Shown here: one piece after another, positions 11,801 through 26,800 of the stretch
Numbering within the stretch: the first letter of the stretch is position 1
Layout of the letters: every line of letters starts with the position of its first letter
Assembly: GCA_032718475.1 (NCBI GenBank)
Contig: JAUCBJ010002409.1
Location: 1 to 64,000 of the forward strand
Origin: Nemertoderma westbladi
Lineage: Eukaryota; Xenacoelomorpha; Nemertodermatida; Nemertodermatidae
Direction: 5' to 3'
Length of the DNA: 64,000 nt
Position numbers and translations under genes: made by a program
The notes under the pieces: model-generated
What the model was told of the DNA's origin: nothing
The model's input: the letters and a program-made list of their open reading frames with translations, nothing else
Database searches by the model: none

Positions 11801-14800
11801 TTTCCGTTTCTACATGACCAGCAAGATGGCCAATCCGCATTATCTACCCGAAATCTGCATTAAAGTTACCATTATTAACTTTACTGTAACCCGAAGTGGA
11901 TTGGAGGATCAGTTGCTAAGGTAGGTATCTCATAGCTGATTGGTCTATTATATCAGTGATCATTGTAGTTTATAGATAATATAGATTACGATCTTTCAAC
12001 TTTTTATCTCTCCGTATCAGCACTGCTCCGAATTAGGCCTACTAAGATATCTGATAATAAGATTAAAGTTTACTAACACATTGGGTACCTTCTGTAGATG
12101 TAATTTGTTTCCATAGCGACGTTGTTCGATTGGAACGTCCCGATCTGGAGGAGCAACGGAACCAGTTGATCGTCCGAATAAACGCCGATAAAAACCAACT
12201 GAAACTAATCGAAGATCGGATACTCAAACTATTGTTCACCTCGCAGGGGAATATATTGGATGACGAGGAACTCATTAACACTCTCAATGAATCCAAGGTT
12301 ATTTTTACTGCAAATAGTATAAAATCTAAAGAAATAAAACGAAAATATAAAATATTATAAATATCCTAAAGATTCAAAATTTTGCTGGTCCAATTCTCTC
12401 CCTATAATGTTGAGTTGAATTATTTTATAGATTACCAGTGGGGTTATAACAACCCGACTGAAGGAAGCTGAGGAGACTGAGGCTAAGATCTCGGTTGCTA
12501 GGGAACGCTACCGACCCGTTGCTACCAGAGGGTCTGTACTTTATTTCATTGTTGCCTCTCTCGCCAATATCGATTCCATGTATCAGTTCTCTCTGAAATA
12601 TTTCAAACAGGTTAGAAACTTAGTGTCGAGTATTTATTCCTGGTGACTTACAACAATTTATCGTAGGCTCTAATATTAATTAATATTATTAAAAGTCTAT
12701 CTTCTAGTTTAGGTGCCCTAAGCAATTACAGACCACCATTGTGTAATATCGGTTGTTTATAGTTAACTGCCAGTATGTCGTTGTTGGGCCCAGTATTTGA
12801 CATTTTGTGGTTGTAAAATAAAATGCTAATTCGACATTTTATCTGATATAAATAATTAAATAATATCAAGTACTCTTTCATTTAATTATCGCCATCTTTT
12901 AATTACCTTGTCAGCTTTAGCATTACAGTTTTACTAGATTGTTGTATATAAATGTTGAAATATTGTAATAAAGATAGAAATTACATTACAAGAAATTACA
13001 ACAGTTTCCGTAGAGTTCAAAGGTTAACCAGTTGGTACATTAATAAATTGAATCGATAATTATTTATTAATTGAAGAGCTAATTAATATGATCGCTATTT
13101 ACCAGCATCGCTAATTAATTAATTTTGCTCTATAATTTTCTCAGCTATTCAACACGACTATAGAGGTGAGTGAGAAATCGTCTGACCTGGATGAGCGACT
13201 CAACATTCTCCTCAACGAGATCACCAGGTTTATCTACTCCAACGTCTCACGGGGTCTCTTCGAGAAAGATAAACTCGTCTTCTCTTTCATGATGTGCGGC
13301 GATATTATGAGACTGGAACGCGGAAGTATTACAGAGTTGGAGTGGAACCTATTCCTCCGAGGGGCTCCAGGAATGGACAGGGTGAGTGTTCTATCCGGGA
13401 TAAAATATACAAACATATGTCTGTATTATTTATTATATTTACATAAACTTTTTAATCCTTTTCAACACCAACCCATAAGTGTTTCAGGTGGTTTACCAAT
13501 AAATATTTCTCTATATTATATATTTAAATTAAAAAGATAAAAAATAACTTAATTTATAAATTTCAAATAAATTTTTTTAACAATTTTTTTGTAATATTAT
13601 TTATATTTATATCCGTAGCAACATCCCCCGAAACCCGATGTCCATTGGTTGACTCCGATTGTGTGGAAAAACATTTGTGATTTGGAAGAAACTCTTGATT
13701 GCTTTAAAGGAATACAACAAGCTATTGCTGTAACTTCTATAGCTGTAACAATAGGCGATGTTACGGTGAGTAAACCCTTCCTCATTGGTCAAATTTATTG
13801 CAATCTTAATTAATGTATTGCTGTAAAACCTGTAAAAAGGACAATGTATTCTATTGTTGTGATTTGATTTACCACAGGTTGATGGATTTCAAGGCGACAG
13901 CAGTGAAGCAATCAGCGGCGATGTCGTTTCGGATTGGGATTCCAGATTAACGAGTTTCCAAAAACTAATTCTAATCAAATCCGTTAAAGACGAAAAGGTA
14001 AACTAAATGAGTAAAGTAGAAAAGTAAAGTAGAAAAGTAAAGTAGAAAAGTAAAGTAGAAAAGTAAAGTAGAAAAGTAAAGTAGAAAAGTAAAGTAGAAA
14101 AGTAAAGTAGAAAAGTAAAGTAGAAAAGTAAATTAGAAAAGTAAAGTGGAAAAGTAAAGTAGAAAAGTAAAGTAGAAAAGTAAAGTAGAAAAGTAAAGTA
14201 GAAAAGTAAAGTAGAAAAGTAAAGTAGAAAAGTAAAGTAGAAAAGTAAAGTGGAAAAGTAAAGTAGAAAAGTAAAGTAGAAAAGTAAAGTAGAAAAGTAA
14301 AGTAGAAAAGTAAAGTGGAAAAGTAAAGTAGAAAAGTAAAGTAGAAAAGTAAAGTAGAAAAGTAAAGTAGAAAAGTAAAGTAGAAAAGTAAAGTAGAAAA
14401 GTAAAGTAGAAAAGTGAAGTGGAAAAGTAAAGTAGAAAAGTAAAGTGGAAAAGTAAAGTAGAAAAGTAAAGTAGAAAAGTAAAGTAGAAAATTCTCCCTC
14501 CATTCTGGAACCATCAGGACTCTGCCGCAATGACGGGAAGCGTGTAGACGGGGTGACACTTGTGCCTTGGTCCCAGGGTCGAATGCTAACCTGGGATGCC
14601 ACAGTGGTTGACCCCCTTGCCCCTAGTCACCGCCAACAGACGCTAATTGCAGGGGGTCGTGCTGCAGAGGGTGCCGAACAGGGAAAGAACTTGACATATG
14701 CGGAGGTGATGGAGCGGGGTCATATATTTCACCCTGTTGCGTTCGAGACCCTGGGGCGCCCCGGTCCGGAGACGTCCTCCTTCCTCCAGGAGATTGGGTC

Positions 14801-17800
14801 CCGTCTCCACACCATGACTCATGAGCCGCGCTCCCACAGGTTTCTACTTCAGCGTATCGTCATGGCCATTCTGGTGGGCAACGCGGCGTCTGTCCTGGCA
14901 ACTGCTGGCCCATCCCCTGGTGGACTCTTTGGGGATTAGGGCCCGGTCAGTAGCCTTTGCCGTAGCATACTCTAACGCAATGTTCAATGTATCGTATATT
15001 ACAATATTACTTTTAGTTTTATATTATATCTTAGTAACGGTGCCATTGTAACATCTCTATTTTTGATTTACACCGGTTTTTTGGTGTTAGAAATTTGATG
15101 GAATTCATATAAATTGGTTTATCTGTTATAGATGCTAATAATTTGTTATTTTTAATGTTTGTTGAAGTAGAAAAGAAAAGTAGAAAAGAAAAGTAGAAAA
15201 GAAAAGTAGAAAAGTAAAGTAGAAAAGTAAAGTGGAAAAGTAAAGTAGAAAAGTAAAGTAGAAAAGTAAAGTAGAAAAGTAAAGTAGAAAAGTAAAGTAG
15301 AAAAGTAAAGTGGTAAAGTGAAGTAGAAAGGTAAAGTAGAAAAGTAAAGTAGAAAAGAAAAGTAGAAAAGTAAAGTGGAAAAGTGAAGTAGAAAAGTAAA
15401 GGAGAAAAGAAAAGTAGAAAAGTGAAGTGGAAAAGTGAAGTAGAAAAGTAAAGTAGAAAAGTAAAGTAGAAAAGTAAAGTGGAAAAGTAAAGTAGAAAAG
15501 TAAAGTAGAAAAGAAAAGTAGAAAGGTAAAGTAGAAAAGTGAAGTAGAAAAGTAAAGTAGAAAGGTAAAGTAGAAAAGTAAAGGAGAAAAGAAAAGTAGA
15601 AAAGTAAAGTGGAAAAGTGAAGTAGAAAAGTAACGTAGAAAAGTAAAGTAGAAAAGTAAAGTGGAAAAGTAAAGTAGAAAAGTAAAGTGGAAAAGTAAAG
15701 TAGAAAAGTAAAGTAGAAAAGTAAAGTAGAAAAGTAAAGTGGAAAAGTAAAGTAGAAAAGTAAAGTAGAAAAGTAAAGTAGAAAAGTAAAGTAGAAAAGA
15801 AAAGTAGAAAGGTAAAGTAGAAAAGTGAAGTAGAAAAGTAAAGTAGAAAGGTAAAGTAGAAAAGTAAAGGAGAAAAGAAAAGTAGAAAAGTAAAGTGGAA
15901 AAGTGAAGTAGAAAAGTAACGTAGAAAAGTAAAGTAGAAAAGTAAAGTGGAAAAGTAAAGTAGAAAAGTAAAGTGGAAAAGTAAAGTAGAAAAGTAAAGT
16001 AGAAAAGTATAGTAGAAAAGTAAAGTAGAAAAGTAAAGTAGAAAAGTATAGTAGAAAAGTAAAGTAGAAAGGTAAAGTAGAAAAGTAAAGTAGAAAAGTA
16101 TAGTAGAAAAGTAAAGTAGAAAGGTAAAGTAGAAAAGTAAAGTAGAAAAGAAAAGTAGAAAAGTAAAGTGGAAAAGTAAAGTAGAAAAGTAAAGTAGAAA
16201 TTACTAACCAATTAAATAAAGATTTCATCCAAATAAAAATACTCATATACGAGTTTTCCTTTCCTTGTGTAGGTGGTAGTTTCTGCGAACCAGTTCGTTA
16301 CGGGGAACCTCGGTAAATTCTTTGTTGAGAACCCTCCGGTAGACTTGGCCGTTCTCTACAACGATATCTCCCCCACCGTTCCTCTCGTATTCATTCTCAG
16401 TACCGGAAGTGACCCGATGGCAGCATTCCAACGATTCGCAAAGGAACGAGGATGTTTGGACAAGTTAGTTGTGTTTTTTTTAATATAAGAAAGATGGCAA
16501 ACGCTATGAAATTGGGAAATAACGCGAATAGGTCAAATATTAAAAAAATAAGCCGGCGTGACACTACGGCTACTGTTGCGCTAATATATTATCCTGGTTT
16601 TACAGTTGAATTATATTCCATTCTGTTTAAGATGCCTTTTTGCTTGTATTCTAGAATTCAAGCGATTTCCCTCGGTCAAGGCCAGGGTCCGGTAGCCGAG
16701 AGAATGATATCGAGTGCCGTAAAGTCGGGTCACTGGATATTCTTACAGAACTGCCATCTGGCCGCATCTTGGATGTTATCTTTAGAGAATATAGTGAAGG
16801 TAGTACCGCATCTAATATGTTTATTTATTAAATATACATATTTTTATTTGCTATACTTTTATTTTAATGTATTTCAGAAAGGCAAATAATTTTAGTTTAT
16901 TTTATTTTTCATTATAACATTCGCCCACAGAACCTCGTCGAGGATCCAACATCGACACACGAAGAGTTCCGATTATTCTTGAGTTCTATGCCGACTAAGG
17001 CGTTCCCGGTATCGGTGCTGCAGAACGCTGTCAAAGTAACTAACGAACCTCCTAAGGGACTTCGAGCCAACATAAGGGGCGCCTTCTTCGGCTTAACTCA
17101 GCAATTCTTTGAAGAAAACAGTAAGTTGTAGTTTATAAATAAATAAATGTTAAGGAGAAACATTGAAGTCCCACCTCGGTGTAAAAAGTTGCATTGAATT
17201 CACATATCTCAGGAGGTCGTGAGTTCGATCCCTGGGTAGTTTTCGTTTCGGCACGAATGCTTTAAGGGGACTAGCCAGGTCGTATTTCTGCTTTTCATTC
17301 TTAAATGGTAGCTAAATGAGTAGCAGTTTCCTCTGGGGAGTATAGTTCTGGGGGGACCGCCTTGGAAATTAGTTGTCAGACGTGCGTAATCCATAAACGT
17401 TAAGTCGAAACTTTCAGTTTAAAAATAAATCAAAATAGTTAAGGAGAAACCTCCAGTTTAAATATATAAAAAGTTAATAAAAGTTATGGAGAAGGGCCCT
17501 ATCCAGTTTTGTTCACGCTGGGGAGATAATTATGTCAAAGCCAATCAAAGGTTAACTACACAACGATTAAATATTTAGTAAATGATGACAATCAATATTC
17601 ATTAGTAGTTATCGTTAGGAAATACTTGACTGCGATTGGATAACATTAGTAGCTATTATGTAAAATCAGCCCGTAATTATTAATAAAATGAATGATATTA
17701 CACCGGTAATTTACAAAGAGTGATCTACAAAAGCGTATCATGCATGATACATGAAATATGTTTCATGATGAAATGTTTTAGGTGCGGGGTGGATTGAATG

Positions 17801-20800
17801 TAATATAATCTTATTATTTCATTAGTTCTATCACGCCATATGGTATTCGATTCCATTGTATTTTATGTAAATATAATGTGTTGAGAGTTTTCTTTCGGTT
17901 GATTTTGAAATCTGAATTTATTATTATTTTAATTGTCTCTAGTTTTGGGTATTCAATGGAGGAAGATGGTATTTGGCGTCTGCACATTCCACGCAATCAT
18001 TCAAGAAAGAAAGAAGTTTGGACCTCTAGGTTGGAATATTAAGGTGAGTGCCTAATTAACAAGTCTTCCACTAGGGGGCGCATAGTATGCCTGTAAGACC
18101 TGAAGCCCCTTAAGGGTAGGAACTAAAAACGCTCCCCCAATCAAGACATTAAAATTAAATAAGCATGGAATATTCATAAATATTCGTATTCACTGCGGAA
18201 CACTGCTACTAATAAGAGATGCTATGCCGGCTTAACAAAACTATTTTTGCCACCACCATGCAATCCACAATTGGCATGATCCAATTTTAAGAATGCTATG
18301 CGGGCTTATCAACAACATTAGTCTGGTTGGAGATGTGTGCAACGTGCATTGTACTTGACACAGTGAACCCGACTTAGAATTCTTGTGAATGTGCCATCCA
18401 GAGATTTGGTGTCTTCCGAAGTTAGAGCCCAGCATGTACACTCATTAGGAGGAGTACTGGAACTACTGCTGCTCTAAATAATCTAAATAAACCTTTCAGC
18501 TTTCGATTAATTCTTTGTGAATTTCGAGATCAGTAATGTACTTGGCTGGATTTCCTCCCCGGCAGAGGTTCTCGGGGTAAAGTTTCTCTAATCTCATATG
18601 CCCAAACGGGACTACCGCTGTTTGGACATAGAGATAACCGAGTGTTTTTGCAAAGAGCTAAGTTGCAATAGTGTGGAAGCCGCATCAAGTATTTTACGAC
18701 TGAGGTGATTGTGTCCGTCTACTTTGTTAGATTGACTAAGACGTTATCGTTGACTAATTTCAAGATTGTTGGTAAATTACGAGGGCCACTTTGTCTTCTA
18801 ACGGATCCAAAGTCCCCCTCACCCGGTTTCTCATTTTCCTCTTCCCAGAGGTTATTCCTTCACAGTAGCTTACATCCCAACACACTTATTGATAATGATA
18901 CTATTATTAATTGTAGCTTACATCAATACACTAACTGTTGGTAATGATACCCGTTAAGGCATATTAAAAATAAGTTTTATGTAACTGAAATATGTTGATG
19001 TTATTGTTGGATAACAATATTAATTATCACTTTTATTTTATATACGCAGTATGAATTCTCCGAAAGCGATCGTGAATGCGCCATGGATAACCTGAATATT
19101 TATGTTTCTGAAGGCAGCATTCCTTGGACTGCGTTAGAGTTTATTACAGCTGAGGTGAGTGTGAGCATCACGTGATCTCTATATTTATGTTATTACCATA
19201 ACGACTGTTATTACAAAATATAAACAGGTAAAACCTCTAGTGTTACATCCCACAAACTAACAAAAAACATAGAATCAGGACGTTAACGCCCAAAATATTG
19301 TTCAGCCACTGGGAGTCGAGGTTTTACTTGTTTATTTTATATAATATATACAATATGCCCCCCTGTTAGTCAGTATGTCGCATGCAACCTTTATTTATGT
19401 TATAACCATAACTACTTTTATGTTATTCCCATAGCGACTTTATGTTATTCCCATAACGACTTTATGTTATTCCCATACCGACTTTATGTTATTTCCATAC
19501 CGACTTTATGTTATTCCCATAACGACTTTATGTTATTCCCATAACGACTTTATGTTATTCCCATAGCGACTTTATGTTATTCCCATAGATAACGTACGGC
19601 GGCCGTGTTACCGACGCTTGGGACCAACGGTGTTTGCGAACAGTTCTCAAGAGGTTTTTCGGTCGCAGGATTATGGAGCCGGACTATAAATACTCGGAAT
19701 CCGGTACTTATTACTGTCCGGAGGCGGATACTCTTACAGAATTCCGGTCCTACATAGACCAACTACCAATACTCGATCAGCCTGAAATATTTGGGATGCA
19801 CGAGAATGCTAACATTACCTTCCAGGTTGATAATAATTATTATTGTTAACAAGAGTGGACGATTTTCTATGAATTTTAAATCTCTTCTTTCATAGGGTAT
19901 TTAAAAAAGGCAGTCATTTATCTATCTACTAAAAATAACTAAATATTATGATATTAATATGACAATAATTAATAATATTAATAATTTTTTTTTTAATATA
20001 CGCCCCCACTCGGGGCAATTCGGGTACTTTATTTATATAGTCCAGCTATTAAAAGGTATTTATACTGGATACAGAACAATAAAATAAAACAATATAGAAA
20101 TAAAACTTTGTAGAAAACTGTTAATAGACAGTTTTAAAAGGACTGGTTAGCATTACAGTTAGTGAAGTGATGGTGTTTTGAGAGACCTATTCTTAATATT
20201 CTATAATAATAATATCACCAAATTTTAACAGGAAAATCACTAAAATATTTAGTGTCCACTATAATTATATTAATTATCACTAAAATCTATTGATTGTCAT
20301 TAAAAGGGAAAGGAGCAGGTTACAGCGACACGTTGTTCTAACCATAACATTCAACTAAATTCAATAGAACACCTTACAGTTATAGTTTTAGTGATAAAAA
20401 AAATAGTAAATATTTGTACGTTATATATGTACTGAATATTAGACAACACTTTTAATTATCCTTAAAGCAATTTTTTAACTTTTTTTTTGAGTTTAGATGC
20501 AAGAAACGTCTGCGTTGATTGGAGTTATACTCGGTGTTCAACCCCGTTCGGAGGCGGGGGGAACGGGTAAATCGAACGATGAAATTGTCTACGAACTGGC
20601 CGAGAACATCCTCGATAAACTCATGGATAAACTCGATATGGAAGACGCCAAGAGAGATATGTTTGAGGTGAATAAATTGTTTGTTTTGTTTTTCCATAAC
20701 AACATTTAGGAATTTGTGTGATTTCCATTAAGGAGGATATATAAGTTTTACTACATTGTACGGAAACTGAAATAATAATTAATAAATAATTAATAATTAA

Positions 20801-23800
20801 TAGATTTTTGCCGAAAATTGGTGCAATAAATTATTATAAAGGCCATTATTTTTTTTAGTTGGACAAGAAAGGAAGGATGAACTCCCTAACAACGGTTCTC
20901 CTGCAGGAGGTCGATCGATTCAATAAACTGCTGGGCGTTATTAAGGTAAGTAAAGTATCTGTGTTCATTAATGGATATTAATTATCATTTTATACGGGTA
21001 TACCACCGTGTCGACCACACGATCATCGGATGGTTTTACTTTCATTTCCGTTAGTGCCAAGCACACGATCGGAGGGTTTTACTTTCATTTCCGTTAGTGC
21101 CAACCACACGATCGGAGGGTTTTACTTTCATTTCCTTTAGTGCCAACCACACGATCGGAGGGTTTTACTTTCATTTCCGTTAGTGCCAACCACACGATCG
21201 GAGGGTTTTACTTTCATTTCCGTTAGTGCCAACCACACGATCGGGGGGTTTTACTTTCATTTCCTTTAGTGCCAACCACACGATCGGAGGGTTTTACTTT
21301 CATTTCCGTTAGTGCCAACCACACGATCGGGGGGTTTTACTTTCATTTCCGTTAGTGTCAACCACACGATCGGGGGGTTTTACTTTCATTTCCTTTAGTA
21401 CCAACCACACGATCGGAGGGTTTTACTTTCATTTCCTTTAGTGCCAACCACACGATCGGAGGGTTTTACTTTCATTTCCTTTAGTACCAACCACACGATC
21501 GGAGGGTTTTACTTTCATTTCCGTTAGTGCCAACCACACGATCGGAGGGTTTTACTTTCATTTCCTTTAGTGCCAACCACACGATCGGAGGGTTTTACTT
21601 TCATTTCCGTTAGTGCCAACCACACGATCGGAGGGTTTTACTTTCATTTCCGTTAGTGCCAACCACACGATCGGAGGGTTTTACTTTCATTTCCGTTAGT
21701 GCCAACCACACGATCGGGGGGTTTTACTTTCATTTCCTTTAGTGCCAACCACACGATCGGAGGGTTTTACTTTCATTTCCGTTAGTGCCAACCACACGAT
21801 CGGGGGGTTTTACTTTCATTTCCGTTAGTGCCAACCACACGATCGGGGGGTTTTACTTTCATTTCCTTTAGTACCAACCACACGATCGGAGGGTTTTACT
21901 TTCATTTCCTTTAGTGCCAACCACACGATCGGGGGGTTTTACTTTCATTTCCGTTAGTGCCAATCACACGATCGGAGGGTTTTACTTTCATTTCCTTTAG
22001 TGCCAACCACACGATCGGAGGGTTTTACTTTCATTTCCTTTAGTGCCAACCACACGATCGGAGGGTTTTACTTTCATTTCCGTTAGTGCCAATCACACGA
22101 TCGGAGGGTTTTACTTTCATTTCCTTTAGTGCCAACCACACGATCGGAGGGTTTTACTTTCATTTCCGTTAGTGCCAATCACACGATCGGAGGGTTTTAC
22201 TTTCATTTCCTTTAGTGCCAACCACACGATCGGAGGGTTTTACTTTCATTTCCTTTAGTGCCAACCACACGATCGGAGGGTTTTACTTTCATTTCCTTTA
22301 GTGCCAACCACACGATCGGAGGGTTTTACTTTCATTTCCTTTAGTGCCAACCACACGATCGGAGGGTTTTACTTTCATTTCCGTTAGTGCCAATCACACG
22401 ATCGGAGGGTTTTACTTTCATTTCCTTTAGTGCCAACCACACGATCGGAGGGTTTTACTTTCATTTCCTTTAGTGCCAACCACACGATCGGAGGGTTTTA
22501 CTTTCATTTCCTTTAGTGCCAACCACACGATCGGAGGGTTTTACTTTCATTTCATTTAGTGCCAACCACACGATCGGAGGGTTTTACTTTCATTTCATTT
22601 AGTGCCAACCACACGATCGGAGGGTTTTACTTTCATTTCCTTTAGTGCCAACCACACGATCGGAGGGTTTTACTTTCATTTCCTTTAGTGCCAACCACAC
22701 GATCGGAGGGTTTTACTTTCATTTCCTTTAGTGCCAACCACACGATCGGAGGGTTTTACTTTCATTTCATTTAGTGCCAACCACACGATCGGAGGGTTTT
22801 ACTTTCATTTCCTTTAGTGCCAACCACACGATCGGAGGGTTTTACTTTCATTTCCTTTAGTGCCAATCAGACGATCGGAGGGTTTTACTTTCATTTCCTT
22901 TAGTGCCAACCACACGATCGGAGGGTTTTACTTTCATTTCCTTTAGTGCCAACCACACGATCGGAGGGTTTTACTTTCATTTCCGTTAGTGCCAATCACA
23001 CGATCGGAGGGTTTTACTTTCATTTCCTTTAGTGCCAACCACACGATCGGAGGGTTTTACTTTCATTTCCGTTAGTGCCAATCACACGATCGGAGGGTTT
23101 TACTTTCATTTCCTTTAGTGCCAACCACACGATCGGAGGGTTTTACTTTCATTTCCTTTAGTGCCAACCACACGATCGGAGGGTTTTACTTTCATTTCCG
23201 TTAGTACCAACCACACGATCGGAGGGTTTTACTTTCATTTCCTTTAGTGCCAACCACACGATCGGAGGGTTTTACTTTCATTTCCGTTAGTACCAACCAC
23301 ACGATCGGAGGGTTTTACTTTCATTTCCTTTAGTACCAACCACACGATCGGAGGGTTTTACTTTCATTTCCTTTAGTGCCAACCACACGATCGGAGGGTT
23401 TTACTTTCATTTCCTTTAGTGCCAACCACACGATCGGAGGGTTTTACTTTCATTTCCTTTAGTGCCAACCACACGATCGGAGGGTTTTACTTTCATTTCA
23501 TTTAGTGCCAACCACACGATCGGAGGGTTTTACTTTCATTTCCTTTAGTGCCAACCACACGATCGGAGGGTTTTACTTTCATTTCATTTAGTGCCAACCA
23601 CACGATCGGAGGGTTTTACTTTCATTTCCTTTAGTGCCAACCACACGATCGGAGGGTTTTACTTTCATTTCCTTTAGTACCAATCACACGATCGGAGGGT
23701 TTTACTTTCATTTCCTTTAGTGCCAATCACACGATCGGAGGGTTTTACTTTCATTTCCTTTAGTGCCAACCACACGATCGGAGGGTTTTACTTTCATTTC

Positions 23801-26800
23801 CTTTAGTGCCAACCACACGATCGGAGGGTTTTACTTTCATTTCCTTTAGTGCCAACCACACGATCGGAGGGTTTTACTTTCATTTCCTTTAGTGCCAACC
23901 ACACGATCGGAGGGTTTTACTTTCATTTCCTTTAGTGCCAACCACACGATCGGAGGGTTTTACTTTCATTTCCTTTAGTGCCAACCACACGATCGGAGGG
24001 TTTTACTTTCATTTCATTTAGTACCAACCACACGATCGGAGGGTTTTACTTTCATTTCCTTTAGTGCCAACCACACGATCGGAGGGTTTTACTTTCATTT
24101 CCTTTAGTGCCAACCACACGATCGGAGGGTTTTACTTTCATTTCCTTTAGTGCCAACCACACGATCGGAGGGTTTTACTTTCATTTCCTTTAGTGCCAAG
24201 CACACGATCGGAGGGTTTTACTTTCATTTCCTTTAGTACCAACCACACGATCGGAGGGTTTTACTTTCATTTCCTTTAGTACCAACCACACGATCGGAGG
24301 GTTTTACTTTCATTTCCTTTAGTACCAACCACACGATCGGAGGGTTTTAGTTTCATTTCCTTTAGTACCAACCACACGATCGGAGGGTTTTACTTTCATT
24401 TCCGTTAGTGCCAATCACACGATCGGAGGGTTTTACTTTCATTTCCTTTAGTGCCAACCACACGATCGGAGGGTTTTACTTTCATTTCCTTTAGTGCCAA
24501 CCACACGATCGGAGGGTTTTACTTTCATTTCATTTAGTGCCAACCACACGATCGGAGGGTTTTACTTTCATTTCCTTTAGTGCCAACCACACGATCGGAG
24601 GGTTTTACTTTCATTTCCGTTAGTGCCAATCACACGATCGGAGGGTTTTACTTTCATTTCCTTTAGTGCCAACCACACGATCGGAGGGTTTTACTTTCAT
24701 TTCCTTTAGTACCAACCACACGATCGGAGGGTTTTACTTTCATTTCCTTTAGTACCAACCACACGATCGGAGGGTTTTACTTTCATTTCCTTTAGTGCCA
24801 ACCACACGATCGGAGGGTTTTACTTTCATTTCCTTTAGTACCAATCACACGATCGGAGGGTTTTACTTTCATTTCCTTTAGTGCCAACCACACGATCGGA
24901 GGGTTTTACTTTCATTTCCTTTAGTGCCAACCACACGATCGGAGGGTTTTACTTTCATTTCCTTTAGTGCCAACCACACGATCGGAGGGTTTTACTTTCA
25001 TTTCCTTTAGTACCAACCACACGATCGGAGGGTTTTACTTTCATTTCCTTTAGTGCCAACCACACGATCGGAGGGTTTTACTTTCATTTCCTTTAGTACC
25101 AACCACACGATCGGAGGGTTTTACTTTCATTTCCTTTAGTACCAACCACACGATCGGAGGGTTTTACTTTCATTTCCTTTAGTACCAACCACACGATCGG
25201 AGGGTTTTACTTTCATTTCCTTTAGTGCCAACCACACGATCGGAGGGTTTTACTTTCATTTCCTTTAGTACCAACCACACGATCGGAGGGTTTTACTTTC
25301 ATTTCCTTTAGTACCAACCACACGATCGGAGGGTTTTACTTTCATTTCCTTTAGTGCCAACCACACGATCGGAGGGTTTTACTTTCATTTCCTTTAGTAC
25401 CAACCACACGATCGGAGGGTTTTACTTTCATATCCTTTAGTGCCAACCACACGATCGGAGGGTTTTACTTTCATTTCCTTTAGTACCAACCACACGATCG
25501 GAGGGTTTTACTTTCATTTCCTTTAGTACCAACCACACGATCGGAGGGTTTTACTTTCATTTCCTTTAGTGCCAACCACACGATCGGAGGGTTTTACTTT
25601 CATTTCATTTAGTACCAACCACACGATCGGAGGGTTTTACTTTCATTTCCTTTAGTGCCAACCACACGATCGGAGGGTTTTACTTTCATTTCCTTTAGTA
25701 CCAATCACACGATCGGAGGGTTTTACTTTCATTTCATTTAGTACCAACCACACGATCGGAGGGTTTTACTTTCATTTCCTTTAGTGCCAACCACACGATC
25801 GGAGGGTTTTACTTTCATTTCCTTTAGTACCAATCACACGATCGGAGGGTTTTACTTTCATTTCATTTAGTACCAACCACACGATCGGAGGGTTTTACTT
25901 TCATTTCCTTTAGTGCCAACCACACGATCGGAGGGTTTTACTTTCATTTCCTTTAGTACCAATCACACGATCGGAGGGTTTTACTTTCATTTCCTTTAGT
26001 GCCAATCACACGATCGGAGGGTTTTACTTTCATTTCATTTAGTACCAACCACACGATCGGAGGGTTTTACTTTCATTTCCTTTAGTGCCAACCACACGAT
26101 CGGAGGGTTTTACTTTCATTTCCTTTAGTACCAATCACACGATCGGAGGGTTTTACTTTCATTTCCTTTAGTGCCAACCACACGATCGGAGGGTTTTACT
26201 TTCATTTCCTTTAGTGCCAACCACACGATCGGAGGGTTTTACTTTCATATCCTTTAGTGCCAACCACACGATCGGAGGGTTTTACTTTCATTTCCTTTAG
26301 TGCCAACCACACGATCGGAGGGTTTTACTTTCATTTCCTTTAGTACCAACCACACGATCGGAGGGTTTTACTTTCATTTCCTTTAGTGCCAACCACACGA
26401 TCGGAGGGTTTTACTTTCATTTCCTTTAGTACCAACCACACGATCGGAGGGTTTTACTTTCATATCCTTTAGTGCCAACCACACGATCGGAGGGTTTTAC
26501 TTTCATTTCCTTTAGTACCAACCACACGATCGGAGGGTTTTACTTTCATTTCCTTTAGTACCAACCACACGATCGGAGGGTTTTACTTTCATTTCCTTTA
26601 GTGCCAACCACACGATCGGAGGGTTTTACTTTCATTTCATTTAGTACCAACCACACGATCGGAGGGTTTTACTTTCATTTCCTTTAGTGCCAACCACACG
26701 ATCGGAGGGTTTTACTTTCATTTCCTTTAGTACCAATCACACGATCGGAGGGTTTTACTTTCATTTCATTTAGTACCAACCACACGATCGGAGGGTTTTA

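Noticed and set aside
14003-16246. Phe/Leu/Tyr-rich 190-360-codon frames that look like membrane proteins
   Set aside because: They are minus-strand readings of the 13-bp array, whose 39-bp triple lacks stops. No start context or conserved feature.
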